A DNA stretch of 64,000 nucleotides, from contig NC_051437.1 in NCBI RefSeq assembly GCF_001649575.2, positions 13,054,532-13,118,531 of the forward strand, read 5' to 3'. Under the pieces are notes generated by a model. The model was not told the DNA's origin. It worked only from the letters and a program-made list of their open reading frames with translations, and searched no databases. The position numbers and the translations under genes were made by a program. Of the stretch, positions 10,395-22,300 are shown piece by piece. The first letter of the stretch is position 1. The number at the start of each line of letters is the position of its first letter. This stretch comes from Kryptolebias marmoratus (taxonomy: Eukaryota; Chordata; Actinopteri; Cyprinodontiformes; Rivulidae).

Positions 10395-13300
10395 CTGGAG
10401 AGGATGACAGACAAAGACAAAAAACAAGTCAGCTAAGGAGCCATCTTCATAAATAAAAACAAACTCAAACCAGGCTGAATCTACTGCATCATATTTTAGT
10501 GTGACGTTATCTCTATTAATGATTGTAAAAATAATTCCTTCTCACAAAAATAATAATAATAATGATAAACTTTCTTCTAAAAGCTTCTGTTAATATCAAT
10601 CAAAGCTGTTAATCATCTTTAACGATTTAAAGTTAGGATGTTGTCTTGGCTTGTACCCATTGCGTTCATTATATACTGCTATCGCCCCCTGCTGTTGGAA
10701 GGAGGGTGATGCAGTAAGAAGCAGCAGTAAGTGGGTTATGTCGGCACACTTAACACAAAACATAAACACGTAAGCCCTTACAGACAACAGGAAATGATGG
10801 GAGTAATGTGAGAGGTTTACGAGGAAATTATTATGTTTTGGATAAACAGAAAAGCTCATGGACAGACAGGATTCCTTAGACAAATCTGCTTATTTACAGT
10901 CAACATCCACAATAAGAAGGTGCCTTTAAACTGCTGAAGAGAGGGTGTAACAACAGTTTAACATGCGTCTGATGTAATGATCTAGAGTTCGATTAGCCCA
11001 CATATTTTACTACTGTTTAAGACAGGAAGACACACAAAATACTACTTCCATTGCACTAACAGGGCAATGTTATAGCTGCAAAATGTGGTAACCAGTTATC
11101 AATACTTTGCTGTATTTTATAGCCGTTTCTTAAGAATGAAACTTTAACTGATCCCCACATTTGTTTTGTTTCGGTATGACAGAGTGTGTCAGTCGCAGTG
11201 GATTTGTTTTCGGGTGTCGTGCTTGTGAAAAAGAGCCTGACAAACCAACCTGGATGTCCCTGGCCCTCTCGTAGGACTGGTAGGCAATCTTCTCCTCCAT
11301 GCTGGCCAGCTCCTGTTTGAGGTTGAGGATCTCGTTCTGGTGAAGCTCTGTCAGGTCGTTCAACTGTTCCTCCAGGCGTTCACACCTGAACATACACACA
11401 AGCAGAGGAAACACATGTGAGAGCCTGTGGCATAATTAGCTTAGACAAAAAAAACAACAACACATGGGGGCATTAGCAGACACAGGTCCTGGAGGCATCT
11501 GACCACATGGAACCTGACTGGACTGATGACTGGGACTGATAAGATTAGGATGTGCTTACTCATCTGCTCATCCACCTAACCAATCACAGAGAGGGTTAGT
11601 GATACGAGACCGGCCAATGGGGCGAGCGTGAGGAGGGGGATCTGTGGTGATGTTTATTTTGGCAGCTGAAGGTAATCAGACATACCAGAATGTTTGTTTC
11701 TTACAACATACGTAAATAAAATCCCATTTCCTCCAGAGCCTTAAAACCAAAATGTTTTTTTTTCCACTCATTGAGATAAGGTTTTGGTTTCTAAAACTAT
11801 ATTAAAAAGTAGTGTGAAATGTTTAAAAGCTCTTTGGTACCAACAATGTTTAACCTGCTCATAAAGAAAGGTATGTTGTTTTTCTTTTAGGAAGAGTTTG
11901 TTTTAAAAGGTTTCTTTCTCTTTTTCCCCTTGTCACTGCTCAATGCTTTGATTTATTGTTGATCAAGCATTAAATTAATAAAAAATGCAATCATTTATTG
12001 GTTATAGTAAGCAAGGGCTCAGTTGCTGGGAAGCTTCTTAGCAAAAACAACAAAAAAAAGATTATTTGTGAATATTTTTTCCCCATGAGCGGGCTGCAAA
12101 GAACTTAGTGTTCATTTTTTCTGGCTAAAAGTTATTTTGGTCTAGGAGGAACTAAGAAAAGCCACCCTGGACATTTTAGGAAGAAAAATGTCCAATATTT
12201 CTTTATCTCTCTGTAATTCTTGTGCCCCAATGTCTGAACATTCTGGAGGAATGTGAATATAGGGGCAAAGACAGGAGCTGCTGTAACAGAAGATGTTGGG
12301 ACTAAGAGGGCACTTTTGAACAGTAAGTAGTTCAGCGTACACGATGATGTGGACGAACAGCAGGTCAAGGTTTTGCTTTTATCTTCTGTTCGCTTGCTTT
12401 GATAAAAAGAGCACAAGCGGGGCAAGTGCTGCCAGAGTTAAGATGCCATCAGGTAACCCGTGTGATAAATGTGATCACTCAGGTATGTTTCTAAAAGTAG
12501 CAGTAGTTCCTGATCACATGCGCTGTTAAAAACTGTGGGGATTTTCTCACTACCATTTACTGCGCTCACGTCTCAGGAATGTATGAAACACAGATTCTTG
12601 AAAGTGCTGCGTTCCTCTGCGTTGTGTACCTGAAGCGTTCCTCCTGTAGTGCTTGCATAACGACGGTGTAGTCCTTCTGATAGTGGCTCTTCAAGCTGTC
12701 CAGGCTCTCCTCTAACCTCGCCTGACCCTCCCTCAACTCCTGCATCTCCTGTAGCAGCATGTCCAGGCTGGAGCCCTGGCTCCTCTCCAGCGTGTTGCCC
12801 TTGGAACTCGGGGGACCCCCGGGTGCGCCCGTGGTGCTGTTCGCCCCCGCCGAACCCGACGTGGCGCTGGAGCAGTCGTCTTCGCTGCCGTACCTGGGAC
12901 TGGACTGGAAGTGGTGGCTGGCGTTGCCCAGAGAACGCCCTCCACCGACGGTCACCCCTTCTTCTACCGTCGGGTCATCCAGTGAGTCTTTGAGCGAGGG
13001 GATGTTGTCGGCGCTGCCGTATTTGTTGCGAATGAGCGTGGAGACGACAGCTTCAGCAGCGGAGTGGGTGGCCTGCGAGAAGCTGGAGAGACCTCCCTTG
13101 ACGCTGTCCACCACGCCCTCGCTGAAGCCGCTGACTTTAGCGCCGACATCCTTCAGGCCCTGCTGCATGTCCCGCAGAACATCCTTGGGTTGCCGTGGGA
13201 TACCGTTGTGCTCAACTTCCCGCAGCTTCCGGTGGTAGTGCTCCAGTTTCCTTTGCAGCTGCTGGATGGTCTGTGCAGACTTCTGATTTTTTTTCTCAAA

Positions 13301-16300
13301 CACCTGCCAGTCAGGGAATAAGTTTTTTTTTGTAGTGAGCATTATGCACTTCACACTTTAATTACACAAATACTTCAGTAAGGTTAGCAAACCTCCTTAT
13401 GCGCCTCAAGGCACAAAAACTGACAAAACAGGTTTTCCGTAATGCAGTGATTGTGACAGCACACTCATAAGCATGATAAAAGGTTTACAGAAAGCAGTTA
13501 TTCATTTTACCTGTTTGATGCGAGTGCTTTGCTGTTTGTCTGCATTGTTGGCCAGTTTGAGGTATTCTGCAACATTATCATCTCTGGCTGTCTGCTCAAT
13601 CTTAATCTGCTCCGTGAGCTTGAGGATTTTCTGCTGCAGCTGGGCGATAGCCTGCTTGGTGCGCTGAGGGTCCGGGGTGCCGTCATCACCCGCTGGGAAT
13701 GAACCGTCTGTCCCACACGAAACAGCGAGGGGTGTTTGTCCCAAGCCGCTCACCTCCAGCCGGTCAATCTGAAGCAAACCGAGGGGGACAAAACAGAAAA
13801 GGGAGATCAGTGAGGGTAAATGACAGCGGGTAGGAAACAAAGAATTTACCAGGAAAATTAAAGGAGGGGAGAAAAGGGGGAAATGTGAGCAACATATGGT
13901 GAATTCTTATTCGTTTTGCTGACATGTTAAAAAGCGGGCTTCTGCTTTTTTTTTTTTTGAGTCCGGCTGTCAGGAAAGAGGGAAAATGAAGTCAGCTGAA
14001 AAAGGCCACTTACGGTCAGTTACAATGAAGAGGAAGACTCAAGTTAACTTCTCTTTCATGGTTTTTGAAGAAAAGAAAGTGGAAAAAACGATAAGTTACC
14101 ATTTTAGCCACATTAACATGTAATGTGCTTACATGTGAATCCTGGGCTGTCTGGGTCATCTTTATGTTGAACAGAAAAATAAATAAAAAAAACAAAAAAA
14201 ACAGTCTGATCTGTGCAACAACACAGGACAACTCAGATAAGATATTAAAGTTTGGTTTACAACCGAGTTGCAGATTAAATATTTCCAGAAAATAACCATT
14301 TTTTCCCCCTGTAGTGCAGAATGCATTAGCACAAAAAAACAAACATCTAAATTGAGTTTTCCTGCCTTTTTTCCCTCCACTAACTCTACCTGAACCCAAC
14401 GAGTTTCAGTCCCAAGCAGAGGAGGTGATTTATTCTTTTCTAATGAAAGTTGTCCTCTTCTCACAGGAAGCTCAGAAAATAAGTGGATGAACATGACAGA
14501 AGCAAAACAAGGACTCAGCATCCAACATGACCAATATAATGAAAACAATAAACAGAGTAGGCAACAGTTATTTCAAACAGCAGTCACCACATGTAACATC
14601 ACTATTGCTTCACCTGAAGAGGTAAAAACAAAACAAAAAGCACCTGAGCCTCATCTGCCTTCTGAAGCATTATGACTAATTGACGACTGGCAACACAGCA
14701 GAACTTTCAACACAAAAATAAAAATACCGAAACTCTTCTTAAGCTCCTTATTTACATTAGTAACACCCGAAATCCGTCTCGCGAGGCGCAAAGTCGCTTC
14801 TCACCTTTCCATTCGTGAAACGGAGAAGTTGTTCCCAGTGCATTTTCCTCCCACAGAAGAGGAGCTGAGTATGTTCATCTGTCGGCTGCTTAGAGCTTTA
14901 CTTTGTAGAAAAATAATACTAACAATATTTTAAACAAGGCTCCTTCTTGCACCGGTTATGTGTAACAGTTTCGGTGTTGTCGCTTCAGCTCTCCCGGCTT
15001 GTTTGTGAAAAGTTTTGAAGCGTACCTGAAACACTTACCGGGCGAAGCTCCGCCCACCGGGCTGAAGGATGACATCATCCCGTCAGCGTCAGCCGCGCGG
15101 AACGCAGCTGTCAGTCACAGACGGCACAAACAGAGCAGGACAAGGAGGGGCTTTCCCCTCCCCGAGGCCATAACTGAGACTAAACTTATTAGGAAATAGA
15201 AGGGCAGCACTTTGTAACAGATGATCGAGGAGCCTGACCCGATTCCACGTATTTAGTTTTTACATAAAGAGTCGAAATAGTTATAATAAAAAAAATTTTA
15301 CACTCACAGAATATCGTTAAATCTGTGCACCTTCAGTAAGAAGACAGTAAATGCACTATGAATAATTAAAGACTTAGCATTCCTTGAAGAGATGCATATC
15401 ACCCGCCGCCTTTCCTGCAAGAGTGTGAGGCTAAGATCACTTTTTTTTTTTTTTATAAATGATGGAGTTGTAGCCAACTGTAGCTTTGGTCAAACCTTGA
15501 AATTAACGTTAAGCGCAATCTCATGCCATCTTTTGGAGTGTGTGCTGTGAATGACTCCCAGCTTCCACCACATCAAATTTTAGCTCAAAATTCCTATAAT
15601 TGACTGAGCCATAATCATTTTTGTGCTGGCTAATGTGGATTAGCCGTAGTGGCCATCTTGAATTGGATTGACTTCGAATGGTAATCAGTTGTAGATATAA
15701 ATCCAGAGAATACTTTCTAAAAGTTTCATTAAAATCTGTCTGGTAGTTCATGAGATATTTTGCTAACAGACCAACAGGGTTGACTAACGCAATGAGTAGC
15801 TTGGAGTATGGGCAATACAGTAGCAACGCTTTTAGACAAAAATAATAAAAATGTAGGTCTTATTTAGCTTTATCTGACTTGTTTATTAACATATTTGTAT
15901 GTTTGGAATGGAAATCGACCAAGACTTGGTTGTTGTTTAACACGCCATGTCCTGTAATTGTGTTAAAAAACAACCAGCAGGGGATGAAATGGCAACGAGG
16001 AAGCAAAGGGAGCCAATTCTCCAGTTTTATAACTAAAACTGAGCGCTAACTGGGAGTCTGAATCTACTTCCACTCTCTCCTTTTGCTTTTTCTGGAAGCC
16101 AGTGGAAGAGGGCAAGAAGAACCAGTGGGGAGATTCCTACATGCCTTAAAATATACACACCCACACACACCAAGACGCATTCCTTTTACGCACAGGGGAA
16201 AAACCACCAATAATTGGTTATTAGGACTTGGAATAACATCTGTATACGTCTCCCCCACCCCTCCCTCTCTCTGTTTGGAGACGCAAGCAGCATTAAACAG

Positions 16301-19300
16301 AAGAAAATCTATCCATGAGCCTATTTACTGTAAATGTGTCATTGTTACAGAAAGTCAACTCATTAATGAAGTCTCGACTGGCATCTGAGACAATCAAATG
16401 AATCAGAGAACTAGAATAGCCTGCCTGGCAAGCTCAGAGTGAATCCGGAGGCGGTGTTTGACAAGTGGCACCTGTTCTCAGTTAGTAATTACAAAATAAT
16501 AATAATAGCTTCATAAGGGGAAGAGCAAATGAGGAGCAACCAATGGAGCACTACATGGAGTAAAATATTAATGCTGCCCTGTTTTTTCTTGCAGCTGACA
16601 ATTATCTGCATAATCAAACACATCTACCCTCACCATAGATAAAGGAGGACAAAGGACAAGTCAGCTGGACTCTTTGAACTACAATCCGCTGTAGAGACAC
16701 AGATAGTGGTTTCAAACGCTGCGATAAGAAGGCCCAGTGAATAGCACTGACTGGCACCGGAACAACACCCTTACATTGATTTAAGAAGAAAAAAAACAAA
16801 TCACTGTCAGCTGAGGTGTTTGGCTAAATAAGGAAAGATTTCACAAGTAGCAGGTCAGCCAGGTGGCTGACAAGGACACGCCTGATTTTTACAGCTCTAG
16901 AAACTGGCCGCTGCATAATCACGGTCTAACATTCGCCTAATTAATAACATAGTTACAGTATTTTTCCCCACTCGTAGCAAGTGAATGCCTTTTTATCCAA
17001 CGCACACCCATCTGCCTCGCACACCAAACACATTGTAATGATCTTTGCAATCAGTGTCATCTACAAATGGTTGTAACTAATCATGCATGTAATTAAAGAT
17101 TGTGAGCTCTAGGATAAAGCTAATTCCCCAGAGTTAACAAAGCCAAACATGTGGATGTGCAGAGCCACTGAAGCAAAGAGCGGCAGGCTCCAACGCTGGA
17201 GTCTGTGCAGCCTATTGGGAAACGCTGAGTTGTTTGTAATTAGGATGGGGAGGGGGGTCTGTTGATCCCACTCTGATTAGACTTAATCAGAATTAAAGAC
17301 AAGAAGTCTATAAAAGGACTTGCCCCCTGTCCACCATTAGAGTCTTCTCAGCCCTTTTATATTTATATCCTTGGGTCCGTCTGAAGGTGGGGTCTGCTTG
17401 TGTAACAGCCTCTGATCCAAGTAAAGCTGGTTAGAGTCATAATATGGCAACCAGCTTACTCTGGATCCAACACAAGCGTGGGAAAGCCAACCTAAACCTC
17501 AACACCGAGCCCAAAGCACACCTCACATAAACAGGCATTTAGATTCCATCACCAGCGTTTATCGTCCCCCACCGAAGGGCGAAGGTGGGTGATAATGTCT
17601 TTGCTCGAGCCTGCAGGGTTACCAAAATATTTCATGAACTGGTGGACAGATTTTTATGAACACTTTCAGAAAGTAACCATTAGCTGCACGTCTACAACTG
17701 ATTACATTTTGGAGTCAATAACATTTAATATGGCAGCCACAGCTAATCAACCTTATAAAACAAAACAAAACAGAAAAAAATATGGCTATAATGCTGTCAT
17801 TTTTACAGATACTGAGCTAAATTTAGTAAAAGTCATTCACGACACGCTCTGATTGCTATCACATTTCACGGGAGCTCACAATATTGGATGAGACTGTGCA
17901 TAATGCTACTTACAAGGTTTGACCAAAACGGATATATCTCTGTCCCTTCTCACCATAAGAGAACGGACTTAAAACTCTGGGGTGTAAGACGGCGGACGAT
18001 ATGCATTCCTTTAAGGAATTTTAGGACTTTAATCAAACAATGCACCACAAACAAACTAGATGCACACAACTGGAATATCTTGTTTAGCCTAATCCTAATC
18101 TCTTAAACCCACAGAAACAACACCCAGACTCGGTTCTGTTCAGTGTTGTTTCCAGAGACTTACGCTGTCACAAGCCTTGTTTCAAAACAAAATTATCACA
18201 GCATCTGTTATGTTTTAGAGTAATTGCTGGCATAATGTCTTTGACATATTTAGCATAAACAGTGATATCAAACAGCGGCGCTAAAACAAGCTCTGGCTGT
18301 TTTTAATGAAAACATTTTGGTCTGAACTACCTAATCCATCTTATCCATCTTTTTTATGCTCCCTCCTGTCAAAAGCCAAGTTATTGATATTTGCTTGAGT
18401 AACTCAGAAGGCCAGTACCTTGTTAGTTGTTACACCGCGCATTCAAGCTAGGGCGTTGGGACATTTCTTGTGGCGTCAGCTCGAGTTTCTAGTGAAGCAG
18501 CGGTTTCAGGTGCCAGGATGCTACGGATGCTACTATAGAGATACTGGAACATCAGGTTTCTTTCTGAGAAATCACTTCTGCTCCCCACATCTCCTATAAC
18601 AACATTCTCTGAAAACTGGAACCAGTGCAGCGTGGCTTTGTCATGGCATGTCACTGAGTGTTAGTGGTTGTAGGCTGGGTTAGCTGGCTATCAATCTCCG
18701 CTTATCTAGAGTCCAATATCCATGAGAAATAGGAGTTTGGTTGCATGGTGAAGACAACAGTTTTTCTTTTAGGTGCATGTCCAGAGCTGTATAACCAAGT
18801 CTAAACTGTTGTTTTGCACTGAAAGGCTGTCTCCATTTCTACCACTTGTATGTGTGCACACTGAACCAAAGTCGGTCTTCTCTGCTTAACTGATAAGATC
18901 TTTAACAGCTATAATTCAGTCAATTTTAAAGACATTGTGCTAAAAATTATTATAGTAGTAGCAGTAGTAGTCTCACAATATCATGTGAGATCGCACATAA
19001 AGTTATTTTCATGGTTGCACCAAACAGGCAACAATATCATCGTTTCTCATCGTTTCTATGCTTGTCTTTGTGGAATGCTGGGCCTTTAAATATATACTTA
19101 TTGCTTTTTTGTTTCTGAAAATCTCTGTATAATTAATTGTCAAACCCATGCCATACCTAACCACAAGTCTATTTTCTGCTTCCCCTTGTCATTTTCGCAT
19201 GGTTTCAGTTCCCACCCAGCAAAGCGGAAAATGACAAAATCCGCTTTTTGTTTCCTTCAAGGGGACTCAGTGAGACAACAATGAACCTCATTCTGCAGAT

Positions 19301-22300
19301 AAGAAAAATTACATAAGTACATAAGTACAAGAGGCAGTTTATACATCACATGTACTCACAACTTAGTTTGAAACACAGAGCTGGAAAAGTATTTGTGTTT
19401 ATAAATAAAATGGTATAAACACAGTTACTTTCTGAAAATGTGGTTCCCTTTCCATTCACTGAGTGATGGGAAAAAAACCTTCCTGCTCAAGAAAAAAAAA
19501 TAGAAAGAAACAGTTTCTTTTGGATCATTATGTTCAGCTGCAGAGAGAGAGTTATAACATCTAATTAAGACTATAAACCTTTTGCACAAAATGTTTTATT
19601 GCTTTGAAGTTACACTTAACACAGTTTATGATTTCAACACAAAAATCTGACTAAAGCCTTTAAAAAGACATAGATAGATAGATAGACACACACACACACA
19701 CATACATTAACATTCAAAAACATAAGACTCACAGGGGTAAGGACAGGAAGTGGAGAGATATAAGAAGTTACCAGGTTGAGGATGACCTCCATGGTGGAGA
19801 AACACATGTGTGCAGCCTGGACAAAAAACTAATTTGGTTTTTATAAATTGAGGAACAAAGTCCTGACAAATCGCTCATTGCCTTGGACGAATCTTCCAAA
19901 CAAAAGTCCACTTGACTCAAACTCCACTGGTTGAAGACTTCAAGAAGGCAGAAAATTCAATGGATTTACTATTGGCTCGACTGAATATCCAAAATCCTAA
20001 AATTCCCCAGGATGGCATCCTTAACTACAGACAAAATCAACAAAGTGTTGCTGCTGCTCCTTCAAGCTCATGACCAGACATTAGAGCAAACACATGCAGA
20101 GTCCCAGAACCTTTGGAGCTCAAATATATGAGCTCCATCGAGCAGGACCTCCACTGACAGCACGCATTAGTAGATGAAGAAGAATTCCTCTCAGGACACA
20201 GCACTCATTTGATGTGGGTTTGAGGTGACAGAGCAGAGGCGGTTAATCGTTTGGAGACCCGCCAGGGTGGATGTAGGCAGGAGCAAGTACAGAAAGAGTT
20301 TACTGTGAAGTCAAATGTTCAAAAAGTCCATTGGGTTTAAAATCCCAGAAGAGCAAAGAGAACCAAACACCCACAGGACGGATGTGAGGGGAGTAAGAGA
20401 CTAGAAAGGGAAGAAAAAAAACAAACCAAAAAAAAACAAAAAAAAACGGGAGCCCACCAGGAGCTTTCACTGAGAGAGAGACAGAGGGGGAGAGTGAGGG
20501 GGGCAAAGGAGAGAGGGGTTGTGAGAAAGCCCCGTGAGGGGAGGGGGAGATTTTCTTCTGATGGGAGTTTGTCGGCCAGTTAAGCTCCAAAAACGGTTGT
20601 TAGCTCAGGCAAAAAGGAAGCGGGAGAAAAAAAAAAAAAAAAATCCTCCATCCTTTCAATTATCACAGTATGATTGTCACAGCCAATCTGTTTTCAGACC
20701 GAGTGATCACGTTGGTATGAATCACCTTCCGCTGCTTGTGTGAGCTCACTAACAGAGCTTCGCCAAATGTTTCCTCTTGCTACCCATATGCACACAATGA
20801 AGAAACAACACTGAGCCCAAACTGCAGGTTTTTAAATAGGCTGTAAAGTACACAACAAAGTTTGGATTTGAAGTGGAAAACAAAAGCAAAGACCTAGATT
20901 GCAATGGTCTTTACGACAGGCTTTAATGAGAGCGAGCAGCAGGAGTTAGGGAACTGGGACAGAGGGCTTAGAGAGAAGGCTGCTGAGGTAAGACCAAACC
21001 CAAGTTGCTCAAATGGGAGGATGGCATGTATGGACTGGCTACCGGACATCATGAAACAGCTGCACATGTGCTCAGTCAGCAAAACAAAGTTTCCCCACTC
21101 AGATTTTTTTTCATTAACTAAAACAAGGAAAAGAAAAGTGGTATGGTAAATGGTCCACACTTATTTAGTGACTTTTTAACCTCTCCCGCTTCAGGAAAGC
21201 ACTATAATGTTTCTCACACACATGACAGTGGTTTCAATTGTATATTTTACACCCCGTTTAGAGCACTTTCATATCTCACTCATACACAGATATGAATACT
21301 GGGGGCAGTGAGGAGTTCAGTGTCTTGCCAAGGGACACTCTGGCCAGCTGCAGGGGCTGGGGATCGAACTCCCGGCCTTTTGATTGAAGGACGACTTCCC
21401 TATCCTCGGGTCCAAGCCGCCCAAATGGCACCATTTTACTTCAAGATAAGAGAATATGAAAGTAGATATTTAATGATAGAAAGAAAACGTCTCCAAAACT
21501 TTGTACAAACATTTTATGAGATTCTTCCACCAAACATGAAGACATCGTTTTGTTATTCCCAATGTGTTAACGTTCAACTGATCTGCATGACTGAGAAAAG
21601 GAACTTCAAATCTGACACACAAGTTAAGGGCTGGAAACATGAGAAAACACCATGAAAACATTGTTTAGGAATAGGGTAATTCAAGTTTTACATTTTTATG
21701 AATGAACACAGTTTGATTTTCAAAGCAGCTCTTTTTAGAAAAAAAAAAACAACAACCACAAACTAACAAGCCTGGCTCATGTTTCTTTTGGAAGTTTCTG
21801 GCAGAAATGTTCAGGTTTAACAAAGTTGGAAAGAAGCAGGTTTCTCAGGTTTTTCCAAAAATACTCGACCAGGTTTAAGTCCAGATTCCTTCAAAACCAG
21901 TAAAGATATGTTGGACGTCACTGTCATCATAAGTAGTCTTATAGCCTCTGTTGCAGGAAATCCCCACAGGATGATAATATTACTGCTGTGTTTGCCTTTA
22001 AGGCAGTATAATGATGTGAGGGCCAGGGTCTGTTTTTTTTCCATACAATGACAGTTAACTGTGTCCAAATAGTTGACTTTTCCCTTTATCAGACACAAGC
22101 ATTTTTAATGAAATTCTCATTTGCTTTTTGGTGAAACATGATTTCAATGTGAAACCTGTAACATAAAGACCTATTGGCTGTCTTCTTAGGCCACAAAGTA
22201 AAGTCGGGCTCGTTTTCTACAATAACTTTTGTCCTTCTGTTAATTTTTAAATGCATTTAAGAAACTCTGGATCTGATTCACAATATTCACCAGTTTGTTG

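Noticed and set aside
19672..19702. Short regularly repeated units that might suggest a repeat array
   Set aside because: Simple GATA and CA microsatellite; no spacer structure, and CRISPR arrays are not expected in a vertebrate genome.
21360..21375. B-box-like GGATCGAACTCC suggesting a tRNA gene
   Set aside because: No cloverleaf or A box could be folded around it, and the surrounding phrases belong to a common teleost repeat.
21780..22260. Stretch resembling a decayed transposase or other element (CCAGGTTTAAGTCC and following)
   Set aside because: I could not reconstruct a recognisable transposase motif or element ends, so no element is called.
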